A stretch of 64,000 nucleotides of DNA from Cupriavidus pauculus (GCF_008801835.1 NZ_VZOW01000002.1:186001-250000), one strand, 5' to 3'. Shown: positions 48,329 to 58,220, numbered from the stretch's first letter. Numbers and translations are program-made. Notes: generated from the sequence alone by a model not told the origin.

Positions 48329-48625
48329 ATGGATCATCCGGCTTACGAAGAAGGACGCCTTGCGGCCATCGCCGTGAGGCTGGCGATGTCGTCGGGATTG
48401 GCACCCGCCAACGCACGCGCCGCGTTGGAGCTGGCGTGTCGCATGATCGACGACGCTCAGGCACAACCGGACGGCGCGGCGGCATCGTCCCGTCCATCCC
48501 ACCTATCACATGCACCCCTCGCACCCGCTCAGAAAAGCGAGCCTTGCCCGACGTCAGCCGCGCGCGACCGCGTGGGCCTCGGTGGCGGGCGGAATTGCGA
48601 GGTATCGAGCTCGAAACGGTTGTAG
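48329..48625 (+). CDS. Possible small protein, unknown
   Basis: 98 residues starting MDHPAYEEGRLAAIAVRLAM, with a helical Ala-rich first half and a disordered C-terminus. AAGGAG lies 7 bases before the ATG. Its last 97 bases overlap the convergent radical-SAM gene, so the C-terminal part may be accidental. Modest confidence that it is made. Confidence 0.4.
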   Translation: MDHPAYEEGRLAAIAVRLAMSSGLAPANARAALELACRMIDDAQAQPDGAAASSRPSHLSHAPLAPAQKSEPCPTSAARDRVGLGGGRNCEVSSSKRL

Positions 48626-49704
48626 CGGAAACCGAGCCGATCCGCCGTTTTATAGAAACGCTGGCGGATCAAGTCCGCCCAGATTCCCGTGCCGCGCATG
48701 CGCGAAGCGAAATCGGCGTCGTAATCCTTACCGCCACGCATTTCGCGTACGCGGTTCATGACCCGCTCGGCACGGTCCGGAAAATGCGCCTGCAGCCATT
48801 CCTGGAACAGCGGGCGCACCTCCCACGGTAATCGCAACACGATGTAGTTGGCATACACCGCGCCCGCCTCGCGAGCGGCCTCGAGGATCCGTTCGAGATC
48901 AGGCTCCGTAATGAACGGGATGAGCGGCGCCACGCTGACGCCAACCGGCACACCCGCGTCGGTCAATTCGCGGATCGTGCGCAAGCGGCGTGCGGGCGTC
49001 GCGGCACGCGGTTCCAAGGTGCGTGCGATGTCGGCATCGAGCGTGGTGATCGTGACGGCGGCCACCGCTAGGCGCCGGGCAGCCATTGGCGCAAGCAGGT
49101 CGACATCGCGTTCGATCAGCGACGACTTCGTGATAAGCGCAACAGGGTGATCGGTCTCATGCAGAACCTCGAGGACGCTGCGCGTGATGCGTTGCGTACG
49201 CTCGATCGGTTGATAGGCGTCGGTATTGACGCCCAGCGCGATGGTCTGACACTGGTAGGACGGCCGCGAGATTTCCTCGCGCAGCCGCTGCGCCGCATTG
49301 GCCTTGGCGTACAGTTTCGATTCGAAATCGAGTCCCGGAGACAGATCGAGATACGCATGCGTCGGCCGCGCGAAGCAGTAGATACAGCCATGCTCGCAGC
49401 CGCGATACGGATTCAGCGAGACATCGAACGGAATGTCAGGCGACGCATTGCGCGTGAGGATTGACCGCGCCTGCTCGATGGTGACCTGCGTGATCAGTTT
49501 CGATGACGACGCCCCGGCCGGCTGTGCCGGACCGTCGACGTGACGGCATCCTTCGCCCGCTTGCAGCGGCTCGGCTTCGGACGTCAGCCAGCCGTCGTCG
49601 AACGCTTCGCGCTGGTCGCGCTCGAAGCGTCCCTGGAGGTTGCTGACTGCGCCGCGGCCTTTAGTGGGCGGTCCCTTGGTTGGCGGATGGCGATGGGAAG
49701 GCAT
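48529..49704 (-). CDS. PA0069 family radical SAM protein
   Basis: 391 residues, related to spore photoproduct lyase-type radical SAM proteins. The cluster motif is CEHGCIYC (Cys103, Cys107, Cys110) after DVSLNPYRG, followed by FESKLYAKANA and GVNTDAYQPIE. The N-terminus has a PPTKGPPTKG duplication and a variable 90-residue region. ATG at 49704. The biochemical activity of this family is not established. A LexA box lies 22 bases upstream. Confidence 0.9.
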   Translation of the reverse strand: MPSHRHPPTKGPPTKGRGAVSNLQGRFERDQREAFDDGWLTSEAEPLQAGEGCRHVDGPAQPAGASSSKLITQVTIEQARSILTRNASPDIPFDVSLNPYRGCEHGCIYCFARPTHAYLDLSPGLDFESKLYAKANAAQRLREEISRPSYQCQTIALGVNTDAYQPIERTQRITRSVLEVLHETDHPVALITKSSLIERDVDLLAPMAARRLAVAAVTITTLDADIARTLEPRAATPARRLRTIRELTDAGVPVGVSVAPLIPFITEPDLERILEAAREAGAVYANYIVLRLPWEVRPLFQEWLQAHFPDRAERVMNRVREMRGGKDYDADFASRMRGTGIWADLIRQRFYKTADRLGFRYNRFELDTSQFRPPPRPTRSRAADVGQGSLF

Positions 49705-49725
49705 GGGTTGCCGGTCGATCGAATA

Positions 49726-49741
49726 CTGTATGAATATACAG
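49726..49741 (-). promoter_or_regulatory. LexA (SOS) box upstream of the radical SAM gene
   Basis: CTGTATGAATATACAG is an exact CTGT-N8-ACAG site with AT-rich centre, inside the larger perfect repeat TACTGTAT/ATACAGTA. It lies 22 bases before the ATG, where it would overlap the promoter. Confidence 0.82.
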
Positions 49742-49769
49742 TATCTGCGATGCGGACCCAAGCCCCATT

Positions 49770-50285
49770 TCAGGACACTCCGGTCGCGCTGCCTTCCCTG
49801 GCGTCGACTGCAATCGCCAGGGTCTCCTTGATCTCCTCCATCACCACATAGCTCTTGGACTGCGCGGCGCCGGGCAGCTGCAGCAGGATGTCGCCCAGCA
49901 GGCGCCGGTATTCGCTGATCTCGCGGATGCGCGCCTTGATCAGGTAATCAAAATCGCCGGACACCAGGTGGCATTCGAGCACCTCGGGAATGCGCAGCAC
50001 TTCGCGCCGGAACTGTTCGAACATGTTGCCCGATTTGTTGCCCAGCGAGATTTCCACAAACACCAACAGCGCGCTTCCCAGCAGAGCGGGATTCAAGCGC
50101 GCGTAGTAACCCATGATGACGCCATCGCGCTCGAGCCGTTTCACGCGCTCGATGCACGGCGTGATCGTCAATCCCACCGCCTCGGCGAGGTCCTTCATCG
50201 AAATCCGCCCGTCGGCCTGCAGCACCGCAAGAATCTTCCGATCCAGCCTGTCCAGCGCCCGTACCGGCGAACGGCTCGTCCTCAT
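49770..50285 (-). CDS. Lrp/AsnC family regulator
   Basis: 171 residues: N-terminal helix-turn-helix (LDRLDRKILAVLQADGRISMKDLAEAV) and a RAM ligand domain (LECHLVSGDFDYLIKARI). Divergent from dadA, so probably the alanine-responsive regulator of dadA, as BkdR/DadR-like proteins are. Inference from position. Confidence 0.88.
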   Translation of the reverse strand: MRTSRSPVRALDRLDRKILAVLQADGRISMKDLAEAVGLTITPCIERVKRLERDGVIMGYYARLNPALLGSALLVFVEISLGNKSGNMFEQFRREVLRIPEVLECHLVSGDFDYLIKARIREISEYRRLLGDILLQLPGAAQSKSYVVMEEIKETLAIAVDAREGSATGVS

Positions 50286-50324
50286 GATTTTTTCCTGTTT
50301 TTCTGAAAATTTCGGTAACTATGA

Positions 50325-50375
50325 CCAGATCGAAGTCAATAGTATAGAAGCGAATCCTTCAATAGGCTGATCTGG
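50325..50375. promoter_or_regulatory. Paired half-sites between the Lrp gene and dadA
   Basis: CCAGATC at 50325-50331 and GATCTGG at 50369-50375 are perfect inverted copies 37 bases apart, flanking AGTATAGAA (a possible -10). Fits Lrp-type wrapping or looping. Confidence 0.4.
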
Positions 50376-50393
50376 CAGTCTGGAGCCCCCGAA

Positions 50394-51698
50394 ATGCGCG
50401 TTCTTATCCTTGGTAGTGGCGTGATTGGCGTCACCAGTGCGTGGTATCTGGCGCGAGCCGGCCATGAAGTGATCGTGGTCGATCGCGAGAGCGGACCGGC
50501 GCTTGGCACCAGCTTTGCCAACGCGGGACAGATCTCGCCCGGATACGCTTCGCCGTGGGCTGCGCCGGGCGTTCCGCTGAAAGCCATCAAGTGGATGTTC
50601 CAGGAACACGCACCGCTGTCGATCAAGCCGGACGGCACGCTGTTCCAGTTGCAATGGATGTGGCAAATGCTGCAGAACTGCACCGCCGAGCGCTATGCGA
50701 TCAACAAGGAGCGCATGGTGCGTCTGGCCGAATACAGCCGCGACTGCATTCGTGCACTTCGCGCGGAAACAGGCATTTCCTACGAAGGTCGCCAGCAAGG
50801 CACGCTCCAGGTGTTCCGTAGCGATGCGCAAATGGAAGCCGCGTCGCGCGACATTGCGGTGCTGAAGGAAGCGGGCGTGCCCTACGAATTGCTCTCGCGC
50901 GATGAACTCGGCGCGAGCGAACCGGCGCTTGCCGCCGCAGGCCAAAAGCTGGCTGGCGGGTTGCGCCTGCCTAACGACGAAACCGGTGACTGCCAGTTGT
51001 TTACCGAACGACTGGCAGCCATGGCAACGTCGCTGGGCGTGCAGTTTCACTACAACCGCTCGATCGACGGTCTGCTGACCGAAGGCGATGCGGTGACCGG
51101 TGCCATCGTGGCGGGCCAGCCGATGATGGCCGACGCGGTGGTGGTGGCGCTGGGCAGTTGGTCGACGCCTTTCGTCAGGCATGTGCTGCCGGGCTTGTCG
51201 AACCTGCCGGTATATCCGCTCAAAGGCTTCTCGATCACGGTGCCGCTTACCGACGCCGACAAAAGTCCCGTATCGACCGTGCTCGACGAAACCTACAAGG
51301 TGGCCATCACGCGCTTCGACGACCGCATCCGCGTGGGCGGCATGGCGCAGATCGTCGGCTTCGATCGCTCGCTGGACCCGAACAAGCGCCGCACGCTCGA
51401 GCACGTTGTGACCGATTTGTTTCCGGGCGCTGGCGACGTCAGCCGCGCGACGTTCTGGACCGGTTTGCGCCCGATGACGCCCGATGGCACGCCGGTGGTA
51501 GGCCCGGCCGGCATTCGCGGGCTATGGTTGAACACCGGCCACGGCACGCTGGGCTGGACCATGGCGTGCGGTTCCGGTCAGTTGCTGTCGGATCTGGTGT
51601 CCGGCACGCGTCCGGCGATTCGCGCCGACGATCTGTCGGTGGATCGTTATCGCAAACCGGCGCGCACGCATCATGTGCCGCGTCCCGTGCCCGCCTGA
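50394..51698 (+). CDS. dadA: D-amino acid dehydrogenase small subunit
   Basis: FAD enzyme oxidising D-alanine and other D-amino acids to keto acids, feeding the respiratory chain. 434 residues; N-terminal FAD motif [24 protein letters not shown], then [18 protein letters not shown], and [17 protein letters not shown] with [15 protein letters not shown] at the C-terminus. CTGGAG precedes the ATG by 10 bases. No dadX racemase is adjacent. Confidence 0.95.
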   Translation: MRVLILGSGVIGVTSAWYLARAGHEVIVVDRESGPALGTSFANAGQISPGYASPWAAPGVPLKAIKWMFQEHAPLSIKPDGTLFQLQWMWQMLQNCTAERYAINKERMVRLAEYSRDCIRALRAETGISYEGRQQGTLQVFRSDAQMEAASRDIAVLKEAGVPYELLSRDELGASEPALAAAGQKLAGGLRLPNDETGDCQLFTERLAAMATSLGVQFHYNRSIDGLLTEGDAVTGAIVAGQPMMADAVVVALGSWSTPFVRHVLPGLSNLPVYPLKGFSITVPLTDADKSPVSTVLDETYKVAITRFDDRIRVGGMAQIVGFDRSLDPNKRRTLEHVVTDLFPGAGDVSRATFWTGLRPMTPDGTPVVGPAGIRGLWLNTGHGTLGWTMACGSGQLLSDLVSGTRPAIRADDLSVDRYRKPARTHHVPRPVPA

Positions 51699-51711
51699 CC
51701 TCAGCCGGCCG

Positions 51712-51750
51712 AAGCAAAAAGGGCGACCATTGCGGTCGCCCTTTTTGCTT
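51712..51750. terminator. Bidirectional terminator after dadA
   Basis: AGCAAAAAGGGCGACC and GGTCGCCCTTTTTGCT form a 16-base perfect stem that gives a T-run on both strands; serves dadA and the convergent acyl-CoA dehydrogenase gene. Confidence 0.92.
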
Positions 51751-51792
51751 CCCGATGCGGCGCCGCTTGATGCGGCGTCGATCGGCAACGGA

Positions 51793-53577
51793 TCAGAACT
51801 GATCCGGGCTCAGCGCGGTCGTGGGCGCGCCGCCATCCACGATCGCCGCGCGCAACGAAGCCGACTGCGAAAGGATGTGTTGGGCGAAGAAATGCGCCGT
51901 CGCGATCTTGGCATCGTAAAACGACGGGTCGTCGGCGCGTTTGGCTTGCGCGACAAGCATCGCGCGGCCGAGTTGCCAGCCCGAGAACACAATGCCGCAC
52001 AGCTTCAGGTATGGCACGCTGCCCGCAAACACGGCGTTGGGATCCGTCTTAGCGTTCTCGACCACAAACTTCACAACGGCTTCCAGCGCCTCGCGCCCCT
52101 GCCGGAGTTGCGCCTGCACGGCCGCGCATGCCGCATCGCCCTGCGCACCGAGCGCGGCTTCCGTCTCGGCAATTTGCGAGCAGATCGCTCGTGCAACGGC
52201 GCCGCCGTCGCGCACGGTCTTGCGGCCGACCAGATCGTTGGCCTGGATCGCCGTGGTGCCCTCGTAGATCGGCAAGATGCGCGCATCGCGATAATGCTGC
52301 GCCGCGCCGGTTTCCTCGATAAAGCCCATCCCGCCGTGGACCTGCACGCCCAGGCTGGTGACGTCGATCGACAGCTCGGTGCTCCAGCCCTTCACGACCG
52401 GCACGAGGAATTCGTACAGCGCCATGTTTTGCTTGCGCACTGCCTCGTCCGGATGCTGGTGCGCAATGTCGCTAGCAGCCGCCGCCACGTAGGCGACGCT
52501 GCGCGCGCCTTCGATCAGCGCCCGCATCGTCATCAGCATGCGCTTGACGTCGGGATGATGGATGATCGTCACTGCCTCGCGCGCGGAGCCGTCCACCGGG
52601 CGGCTTTGCACACGTTCCCGCGCGAAAGCCACGGCCTGCTGATAGGCGCGTTCCGATACCGCGATGCCCTGCATGCCGACCGAGAAGCGCGCCGAGTTCA
52701 TCATGATGAACATGTACTCGAGCCCGCGATTCTCTTCACCCACCAGCGTACCGATGGCGCCACCGTGGTCGCCAAACTGCAGCACCGCGGTCGGGCTCGC
52801 CTTGATGCCGAGCTTGTGTTCGATCGACACGCAATGCGCGTCGTTGCGCTCGCCCAGCGATCCGTCCGCGTTGACCAGGAACTTCGGCACGATGAACAGC
52901 GAAATGCCCTTGACGCCCTCGGGCGCATTTGGCGTGCGCGCCAGCACCAGATGGACGATGTTCTTCGCCATGTCGTGCTCGCCGTACGTGATGAAGATCT
53001 TCGTGCCGAACAGCTTGTAGGTGCCATCGCCCTGCGGTTCCGCCCGCGTACGCACCGCGGCCAGATCCGATCCGGCTTGCGGCTCGGTCAGGTTCATCGT
53101 GCCCGTCCACTCGCCCGAAATCAGCTTCGGCAGGAACGCGGCCTTTTGTGCGTCGGACCCCGCGGTCAGCAGCGCCTCGATGGCGCCGTCGGTCAACAGC
53201 GGACACAACGCGAACGACAGGTTCGCCGAGTTCAGCATCTCGTTGCAGGGCGTGGCCACCAGCTTGGGCAGCCCCTGGCCGCCGAAGTCCGCCGGATGCA
53301 GCACACCTTGCCAGCCGCCTTCGCCAAACTGGCGGAACGCATCCTTGAAGCCCGGAGTGGTGGTCACCACGCCATCCTTCCAACTGCTGGGATCGATGTC
53401 GCCAGCGCGGTTCAGCGGCGCCACCACTTGTTCGTTGAACTTGGCCGCCTCTTCGAGAACGGCCTGCGCGACATCGGCAGTGGCGTCCTCATAGCCAGGC
53501 AGTTGGCTGATCTGTTCGAGACCTGCCAGTTCGTTCATCGCGAACAGCATGTCCTTGAGCGGTGCACGGTAGGTCAT
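51793..53577 (-). CDS. Acyl-CoA dehydrogenase
   Basis: Long-form acyl-CoA dehydrogenase of 594 residues passing electrons to the ETF encoded upstream. Family stretches: TGTMNLTEPQAGSDLAAVRT, LFGTKIFITYGEHDMA, and DVTSLGVQVHGGMGFIEETGAAQHYRDARI near residue 420. Starts MTYRAPLKDMLFAMNEL, characteristic of the C-terminally extended FadE5-like group. Separated from etfA by a terminator, so own transcript. Substrate chain length unknown. Confidence 0.94.
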   Translation of the reverse strand: MTYRAPLKDMLFAMNELAGLEQISQLPGYEDATADVAQAVLEEAAKFNEQVVAPLNRAGDIDPSSWKDGVVTTTPGFKDAFRQFGEGGWQGVLHPADFGGQGLPKLVATPCNEMLNSANLSFALCPLLTDGAIEALLTAGSDAQKAAFLPKLISGEWTGTMNLTEPQAGSDLAAVRTRAEPQGDGTYKLFGTKIFITYGEHDMAKNIVHLVLARTPNAPEGVKGISLFIVPKFLVNADGSLGERNDAHCVSIEHKLGIKASPTAVLQFGDHGGAIGTLVGEENRGLEYMFIMMNSARFSVGMQGIAVSERAYQQAVAFARERVQSRPVDGSAREAVTIIHHPDVKRMLMTMRALIEGARSVAYVAAAASDIAHQHPDEAVRKQNMALYEFLVPVVKGWSTELSIDVTSLGVQVHGGMGFIEETGAAQHYRDARILPIYEGTTAIQANDLVGRKTVRDGGAVARAICSQIAETEAALGAQGDAACAAVQAQLRQGREALEAVVKFVVENAKTDPNAVFAGSVPYLKLCGIVFSGWQLGRAMLVAQAKRADDPSFYDAKIATAHFFAQHILSQSASLRAAIVDGGAPTTALSPDQF

Positions 53578-53596
53578 CTTGTCTCCATCGTCTGTA

Positions 53597-53632
53597 AAAA
53601 AGCCGCTCGCGGGATTCACCCGGAACGGCTTT
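53597..53632 (-). terminator. Terminator between etfA and the acyl-CoA dehydrogenase gene
   Basis: On the minus strand AGCCGTTCCGGG pairs with CCCGCGAGCGGCT and is followed by six T. Ends the etfBA transcript. Confidence 0.8.
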
Positions 53633-53687
53633 TATTCTTCTGCGCGATTGGCCGGTCATCGAGATGCGAACCGGCCATCGGAGTGCC

Positions 53688-54623
53688 TTAGCCCAATGCG
53701 GCCACCAGTTCCGGCACCACGGTGTTCAGATCGCCAACCAGGCCGTAATCCGCCACCGAGAAGATCGGGGCTTCGGCGTCCTTGTTGATCGCCACGATCA
53801 CCTTGGAATCCTTCATGCCGGCCAGATGCTGGATCGCGCCCGAGATACCGACGGCGATGTACAGCTGCGGCGCGACGATCTTGCCGGTCTGGCCAACCTG
53901 ATAGTCGTTCGGCACGAAGCCGGCGTCCACTGCCGCGCGCGATGCGCCCAGCGCAGCGCCCAGCTTGTCAGCCAGCGGCGTCAGCACCTTGGTGTAGTTC
54001 TCGCCCGAACCCACGCCGCGGCCACCCGAGACGATGATCTTGGCGGCGGTCAGTTCCGGACGGTCGCTCTTGGTCAGCTCGCGCGACACAAATTGCGACA
54101 GACCCGCGTCGGCCACCGCCGGCAGCGTTTCCACGCTGGCCGAGCCACCCTCGGGCGCGGCCTGGTCGAACGCCGTGCCGCGCACGGTGATCACCTTGAT
54201 CTTGTCGGCCGACTTGACCGTGGCGATCGCGTTGCCGGCGTAAATCGGACGCTCGAACGTGTCGGGCGAATCGACCTTGGTGATGTCCGACAGTTGCGCC
54301 ACGTCCAGCTTGGCGGCCACGCGCGGCAGGATGTTCTTGCCCGAGGCCGTGGCCGGCGCAACGATATGCGAGTAGTCGCTGGCGATGGCCAGGATCTGCT
54401 CGGCGACGTTCTCGGCCAGACCGTCGGCAAAGTACGGCGCGTCGGCCAGCAGCACCTTCGCCACGCCTGCGATCTTCGCGGCGGCGTCGGCTGCGGCCTT
54501 GGCGTTCGAGCCGGCCACCAGCACGTGGACGTCGCCGCCGCATTGGGCGGCTGCCGTCACGGCGTTCAGCGTGGCGGCCTTGATCGATTGATTGTCGTGT
54601 TCAGCAATGACAAGTGCAGTCAT
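53688..54623 (-). CDS. etfA: Electron transfer flavoprotein alpha subunit
   Basis: FAD-binding ETF subunit, 311 residues. C-terminal FAD domain with [18 protein letters not shown] loop (written [14 protein letters not shown]), [23 protein letters not shown] and [24 protein letters not shown]. Takes electrons from acyl-CoA dehydrogenases and hands them to ETF-ubiquinone oxidoreductase. 17 bases after etfB. Confidence 0.96.
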   Translation of the reverse strand: MTALVIAEHDNQSIKAATLNAVTAAAQCGGDVHVLVAGSNAKAAADAAAKIAGVAKVLLADAPYFADGLAENVAEQILAIASDYSHIVAPATASGKNILPRVAAKLDVAQLSDITKVDSPDTFERPIYAGNAIATVKSADKIKVITVRGTAFDQAAPEGGSASVETLPAVADAGLSQFVSRELTKSDRPELTAAKIIVSGGRGVGSGENYTKVLTPLADKLGAALGASRAAVDAGFVPNDYQVGQTGKIVAPQLYIAVGISGAIQHLAGMKDSKVIVAINKDAEAPIFSVADYGLVGDLNTVVPELVAALG

Positions 54624-54640
54624 GTTCTATCTCCCCGCGC

Positions 54641-55390
54641 TCAGATAACCTTGGCTTCAGACTTCAGCTTTTGCACCAGCGTGGCAACGTCCGGCACCAT
54701 CACGCCGGCGCTGCGCTTGGCAGGCTCGACTACCTTGACGGTGGACAGGCGCGGCTTCACGTCGACACCGAGGTCTTCCGGCTTGACGGTTTCCAGCGGC
54801 TTCTTCTTGGCCTTCATGATGTTCGGCAGCGTCACGTAGCGCGGCTCGTTCAGGCGCAGGTCGGTGGTCACCACGGCCGGCAGCTTGACCGACACGGTTT
54901 CCAGACCGCCATCCACTTCGCGCGTGACCGACGCCTTGCCGTCGGCAACCACCACCTTCGAGGCGAAGGTGGCTTGCGGCAGCCCGGCCAGCGCGGCCAC
55001 CATCTGGCCGGTCTGGTTCGAGTCGTCGTCGATGGCCTGCTTGCCCAGGATCACCAGGCTCGGCTGCTCCTTGTCGATCAACGCCTTGAGCAGCTTGGCC
55101 ACGGCCAGCGGCTGCAGGTCTTCTGCGGATTCCACCAGGATGCCGCGGTCGGCGCCGATGGCCATCGCGGTACGCAGGGTTTCCTGGCATTGCGCCACCC
55201 CGCAGGACACCGCGATCACCTCGCTGACGACGCCCGCTTCTTTCAGGCGCACGGCCTCTTCCACGGCGATTTCGTCGAACGGGTTCATGCTCATCTTCAC
55301 GTTGGCCAGGTCGACGCCTGTGCCATCCGATTTCACGCGGACCTTGACGTTGTAGTCCACCACCCGCTTGACTGCGACGAGTACTTTCAT
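54641..55390 (-). CDS. etfB: Electron transfer flavoprotein beta subunit
   Basis: AMP-binding ETF subunit of 249 residues: [19 protein letters not shown] start, [36 protein letters not shown] and the recognition-loop region near residue 195 ([20 protein letters not shown]). GTGGAG lies upstream of the ATG. First gene of etfBA. Confidence 0.96.
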   Translation of the reverse strand: MKVLVAVKRVVDYNVKVRVKSDGTGVDLANVKMSMNPFDEIAVEEAVRLKEAGVVSEVIAVSCGVAQCQETLRTAMAIGADRGILVESAEDLQPLAVAKLLKALIDKEQPSLVILGKQAIDDDSNQTGQMVAALAGLPQATFASKVVVADGKASVTREVDGGLETVSVKLPAVVTTDLRLNEPRYVTLPNIMKAKKKPLETVKPEDLGVDVKPRLSTVKVVEPAKRSAGVMVPDVATLVQKLKSEAKVI

Positions 55391-55439
55391 GCGCTCACTC
55401 CACTGATAGCTGATAGTCCAAAGTTTTGAATCGCTCGCC

Positions 55440-55458
55440 ATTATAACCACCAGGGTGG
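55440..55458 (-). promoter_or_regulatory. etfB -10 box next to a CCACC-AG-GGTGG palindrome
   Basis: Minus-strand TATAAT at 55445-55440, 50 bases before the etfB ATG. CCACCAGGGTGG at 55447-55458 sits just upstream in the spacer and could bind a regulator. Confidence 0.5.
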
Positions 55459-55504
55459 CGGCGCTTTTGATTTTCGAACGATCGTACTATTTTATAGACA
55501 AAGA

Positions 55505-55526
55505 ATTGCCGGGCATAGCCGGCAAT
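55505..55526 (-). terminator. Hairpin upstream of the etfB promoter
   Basis: ATTGCCGG and CCGGCAAT pair around GCATAG between etfB and metQ. The A-run on the plus strand and TCTTTG on the minus strand make its direction uncertain. Confidence 0.35.
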
Positions 55527-55597
55527 CCAAAAAACCCGCCCCGATTGTGCCGCAGGATGCTCTGCGCGCACAGGGTTTGGATGAAAGCTTCGACAAA

Positions 55598-56392
55598 TTA
55601 CCAGGCGGTAATCACAGAATCCTTGAAAGTAGCCTGGACGTACTGCTTGATTTCAGCCGAATGGTAGGCCTTCACGAGCTTGGCGACCCACGGTTTGTTC
55701 TTGTCCGCTTCGCGGATGGCGATCAGGTTGGCGTACGGACCCTTCGGGCCTTCCATGGCGATCGCGTCACGCGTCGGCGACAGGCCGGCGGATTCAGCGT
55801 AGTTGCCGTTGATGGCGGCAGCGTCCAGATCGTCAAGCGAACGCGGCAATTGCGCCGCATCGAGTTCCACGATCTTGATCTTGCGCGGGTTTTCGACGAT
55901 GTCGAGCGGCGTCGCCTTCAGGCCCGCATCGGGGCGCAGCTTGATCAGACCCTTCGCTTGCAGCAGCAACAGGCCGCGGCCGCCATTGGTGGGATCGTTC
56001 GGCACGCCCACGCGGGCGCCTTGCTTGAGCTGGTCCAGCGACTTGATCTTCTTCGAATACACGCCCATCGGGAACGTCACCGTATAGGCCACGTGCGCGA
56101 ACTTGTAGCCGCGGTCCTTGATCTGGGCCTCGAGGTACGGCAAATGCTGGTAGCTGTTGGCGTCGAGATCGCCGGCGGCCAGCGCGGCATTCGGCTGGAT
56201 GTAGTCGCTGAACTCCACCACCTGGATGTTCAGACCGTCCTTGGCCGCCACTTTCTTGACCTGCTCCATGATCTGCGCATGCGGGCCGCCCGTCACGCCC
56301 ACCTTGATCGGCTTTTCCTGCGCGATGGCGCCAGCCGACACCACCATACCCAGCGCGACGACGGCGCCCTTGATCACACTTCGACGTTGCAT
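55598..56392 (-). CDS. metQ: Methionine ABC importer binding protein
   Basis: 264 residues of the NlpA/MetQ family: signal peptide ending AIA before QEKPIKVGVTGGPHAQIM, then SDYIQPNAALAAGDLDANSYQHLPYL and VPNDPTNGGRGLLLLQ. It lacks the lipobox Cys of E. coli MetQ, so it is probably a free periplasmic protein. Last gene of metNIQ. Confidence 0.93.
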   Translation of the reverse strand: MQRRSVIKGAVVALGMVVSAGAIAQEKPIKVGVTGGPHAQIMEQVKKVAAKDGLNIQVVEFSDYIQPNAALAAGDLDANSYQHLPYLEAQIKDRGYKFAHVAYTVTFPMGVYSKKIKSLDQLKQGARVGVPNDPTNGGRGLLLLQAKGLIKLRPDAGLKATPLDIVENPRKIKIVELDAAQLPRSLDDLDAAAINGNYAESAGLSPTRDAIAMEGPKGPYANLIAIREADKNKPWVAKLVKAYHSAEIKQYVQATFKDSVITAW

Positions 56393-56447
56393 TGCGATGT
56401 ACCCCTGGTTCTTCTATTGATATTGATGGAATTGGTTTTTCTTCTTA

Positions 56448-57101
56448 TCAGCGATGGCTGATACGGCGAACCAGCCAGTCGCCAAAACTCTGCACGGCCT
56501 GCACGAAGACGATCAGGATCACGACCACCGCCACCATGATCTCGGTAATGTAGCGCTGGTAGCCGTAGCGGATGCCGAGATCGCCGAGGCCACCGCCACC
56601 GATCGCGCCCGCCATGGCCGAATAGCCAACCAGGCTCACGAACGTGATGGTCAGCCCCGCCACGATGCCGGGCATGGCTTCCGGCAGCAGCACCTTCCAG
56701 ACGATCTGCCCCGTGGTGGCGCCCATCGACTGGGCGGCTTCCACCAGACCCTTGTCGACTTCGCGCAGCGCGGACTCGACCAGTCGCGCGATGAACGGAA
56801 TCGCGGCAATCGTCAACGGCACAATGGCCGCCGTGGTGCCGATCGACGACCCCACGATAAAGCGCGTAAACGGAATCACCACCACCAGCAGGATGATGAA
56901 CGGAATCGAGCGCACCGCGTTCACCACCACGCCGATGGAGCGGTTAAACAGCGGATGCGACAGCACGCCGCCGCGGTTGGTCAGGTGCAGCAGCACGCCC
57001 AGCGGCACACCGAGCAACGCCCCCACCACGCCCGAGATCGCCACCATCAGCAACGTCTCGGCGAACGACGACAGGAACAGGTCAAACATTTCAGACCACA
57101 T
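56448..57101 (-). CDS. metI: Methionine ABC importer permease
   Basis: Permease of 217 residues with five membrane segments; conserved [23 protein letters not shown] coupling loop and [28 protein letters not shown] at 57101 overlaps metN by 11 bases; a second ATG at 57089 is possible. Confidence 0.95.
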   Translation of the reverse strand: MWSEMFDLFLSSFAETLLMVAISGVVGALLGVPLGVLLHLTNRGGVLSHPLFNRSIGVVVNAVRSIPFIILLVVVIPFTRFIVGSSIGTTAAIVPLTIAAIPFIARLVESALREVDKGLVEAAQSMGATTGQIVWKVLLPEAMPGIVAGLTITFVSLVGYSAMAGAIGGGGLGDLGIRYGYQRYITEIMVAVVVILIVFVQAVQSFGDWLVRRISHR

Positions 57102-58125
57102 GTTCGATCTCCTCCACCACTACGCCTTGTTGTTGCAGATATTCCATCGCGGCGCGCACGTCCGCCGGATCGCCGGTGGCCATGATTGCCAGCGAGCCAA
57201 ACGCCTGGCCCTGGATTTCGTCGATATGGCCGTGCAGGATGTTGAAGTCCAGGCCATGCTGGCGGATCGCCTGCGCAAGCACCGGCTGATCGACGTTCTC
57301 GCCAGTGAACGCCAGTCGGTAGACGTGGTCGCGCCCGTTGCCGAGGCGGCTCTCGACGCGCTTGAGCACGCTGGCAGGCAATTCCTGGGCGATCACATCG
57401 CCAATCATCGCGCGCGTGACATCGTGCTGCGGACGCAGGAAGACGTCGATCACGCGGCCCGATTCCACCACCTGTCCGGCTTCGAGCACCGCCACGCGGT
57501 CGCATACCTGTTTGATGACTTCCATCTGGTGCGTGATCATGACGATCGTCAGCCCCAGTTCCTTGTTGATCTGCTTGAGCAGTTCGAGGATCGAGCGCGT
57601 GGTTTCGGGATCCAGCGCCGACGTGGCCTCGTCGGATAGCAGCACTTTCGGCTTGCTGGCCAGCGCGCGGGCGATACCCACGCGCTGTTTCTGCCCACCG
57701 CTGATTTGCGCCGGATAACGGTCACGGAGGTTCGACAGACCCACCAGCGCCAGCAAGGGCTCGACGGTCGCCGCAATCTCCTGCCGCGACTTGCCGGCCA
57801 GCTCCAGCGGCAATGCCACGTTGTCGTAGACGGTGCGCGACGACAGCAGGTTGAAATGCTGGAAGATCATGCCGATTTCGCGGCGCGCCTCGCGCAGCGC
57901 GCCGTTACCGAGCGCAGTCAGATCCTGACCGTCGACGATCACGCGGCCGCCGGACGGACGGTTCAGCAGATTGATGGCGCGTACCAGCGTACTTTTGCCG
58001 GCGCCGCTTCGGCCGATGATGCCGAAAATCTCGCCAGCGGCGATGGATAGGCTGACATCGCGCAGCGCATGCACCTCCCCCGACCCGCCCGGGAAGCGCT
58101 GCGAGAGTCCTTGCAGTTCGATCAT
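57091..58125 (-). CDS. metN: Methionine ABC importer ATP-binding protein
   Basis: 344 residues, as in E. coli MetN. Walker [10 protein letters not shown], signature ISGGQKQRV, Walker [13 protein letters not shown], and a C-terminal regulatory ACT-like (NIL) domain with [16 protein letters not shown], which in E. coli binds methionine to shut transport. The ATG at 58125 has no ribosome site; the bases before it are the T-run of a terminator-like hairpin. Confidence 0.94.
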   Translation of the reverse strand: MIELQGLSQRFPGGSGEVHALRDVSLSIAAGEIFGIIGRSGAGKSTLVRAINLLNRPSGGRVIVDGQDLTALGNGALREARREIGMIFQHFNLLSSRTVYDNVALPLELAGKSRQEIAATVEPLLALVGLSNLRDRYPAQISGGQKQRVGIARALASKPKVLLSDEATSALDPETTRSILELLKQINKELGLTIVMITHQMEVIKQVCDRVAVLEAGQVVESGRVIDVFLRPQHDVTRAMIGDVIAQELPASVLKRVESRLGNGRDHVYRLAFTGENVDQPVLAQAIRQHGLDFNILHGHIDEIQGQAFGSLAIMATGDPADVRAAMEYLQQQGVVVEEIEHVV

Positions 58126-58142
58126 GGAACGAAAAAAGAAAA

Positions 58143-58220
58143 CGGCAACAGCGCGGGGTCTCCTGCGTTGTTGCCGCACTTATTTTTATGAAGCCCGCAT
58201 TTTATGCGATTCGCTTCATA
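58143..58220 (-). promoter_or_regulatory. Attenuator-like structured leader of metNIQ
   Basis: Minus strand, 5' to 3': hairpin one at 58220-58187 (TATGAAGC/GCTTCATA with inner CGCAT/ATGCG), then hairpin two at 58176-58143, a 12-base stem with one mismatch and a 10-base loop, immediately followed by TTTTCTTTTTT. The T-run ends 8 bases before the metN ATG. This is a complete intrinsic terminator inside the leader. Confidence 0.7.

Noticed and set aside
51673..53691. 672-codon open frame on the plus strand
   Set aside because: Lies wholly opposite the acyl-CoA dehydrogenase gene; His/Arg/Gln-rich composition is typical of antisense frames in GC-rich DNA.
58187..58220. Leader peptide for methionine attenuation
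   Set aside because: The short frames there (MKRIA and MRAS) have no run of Met codons and no well-placed ribosome site.
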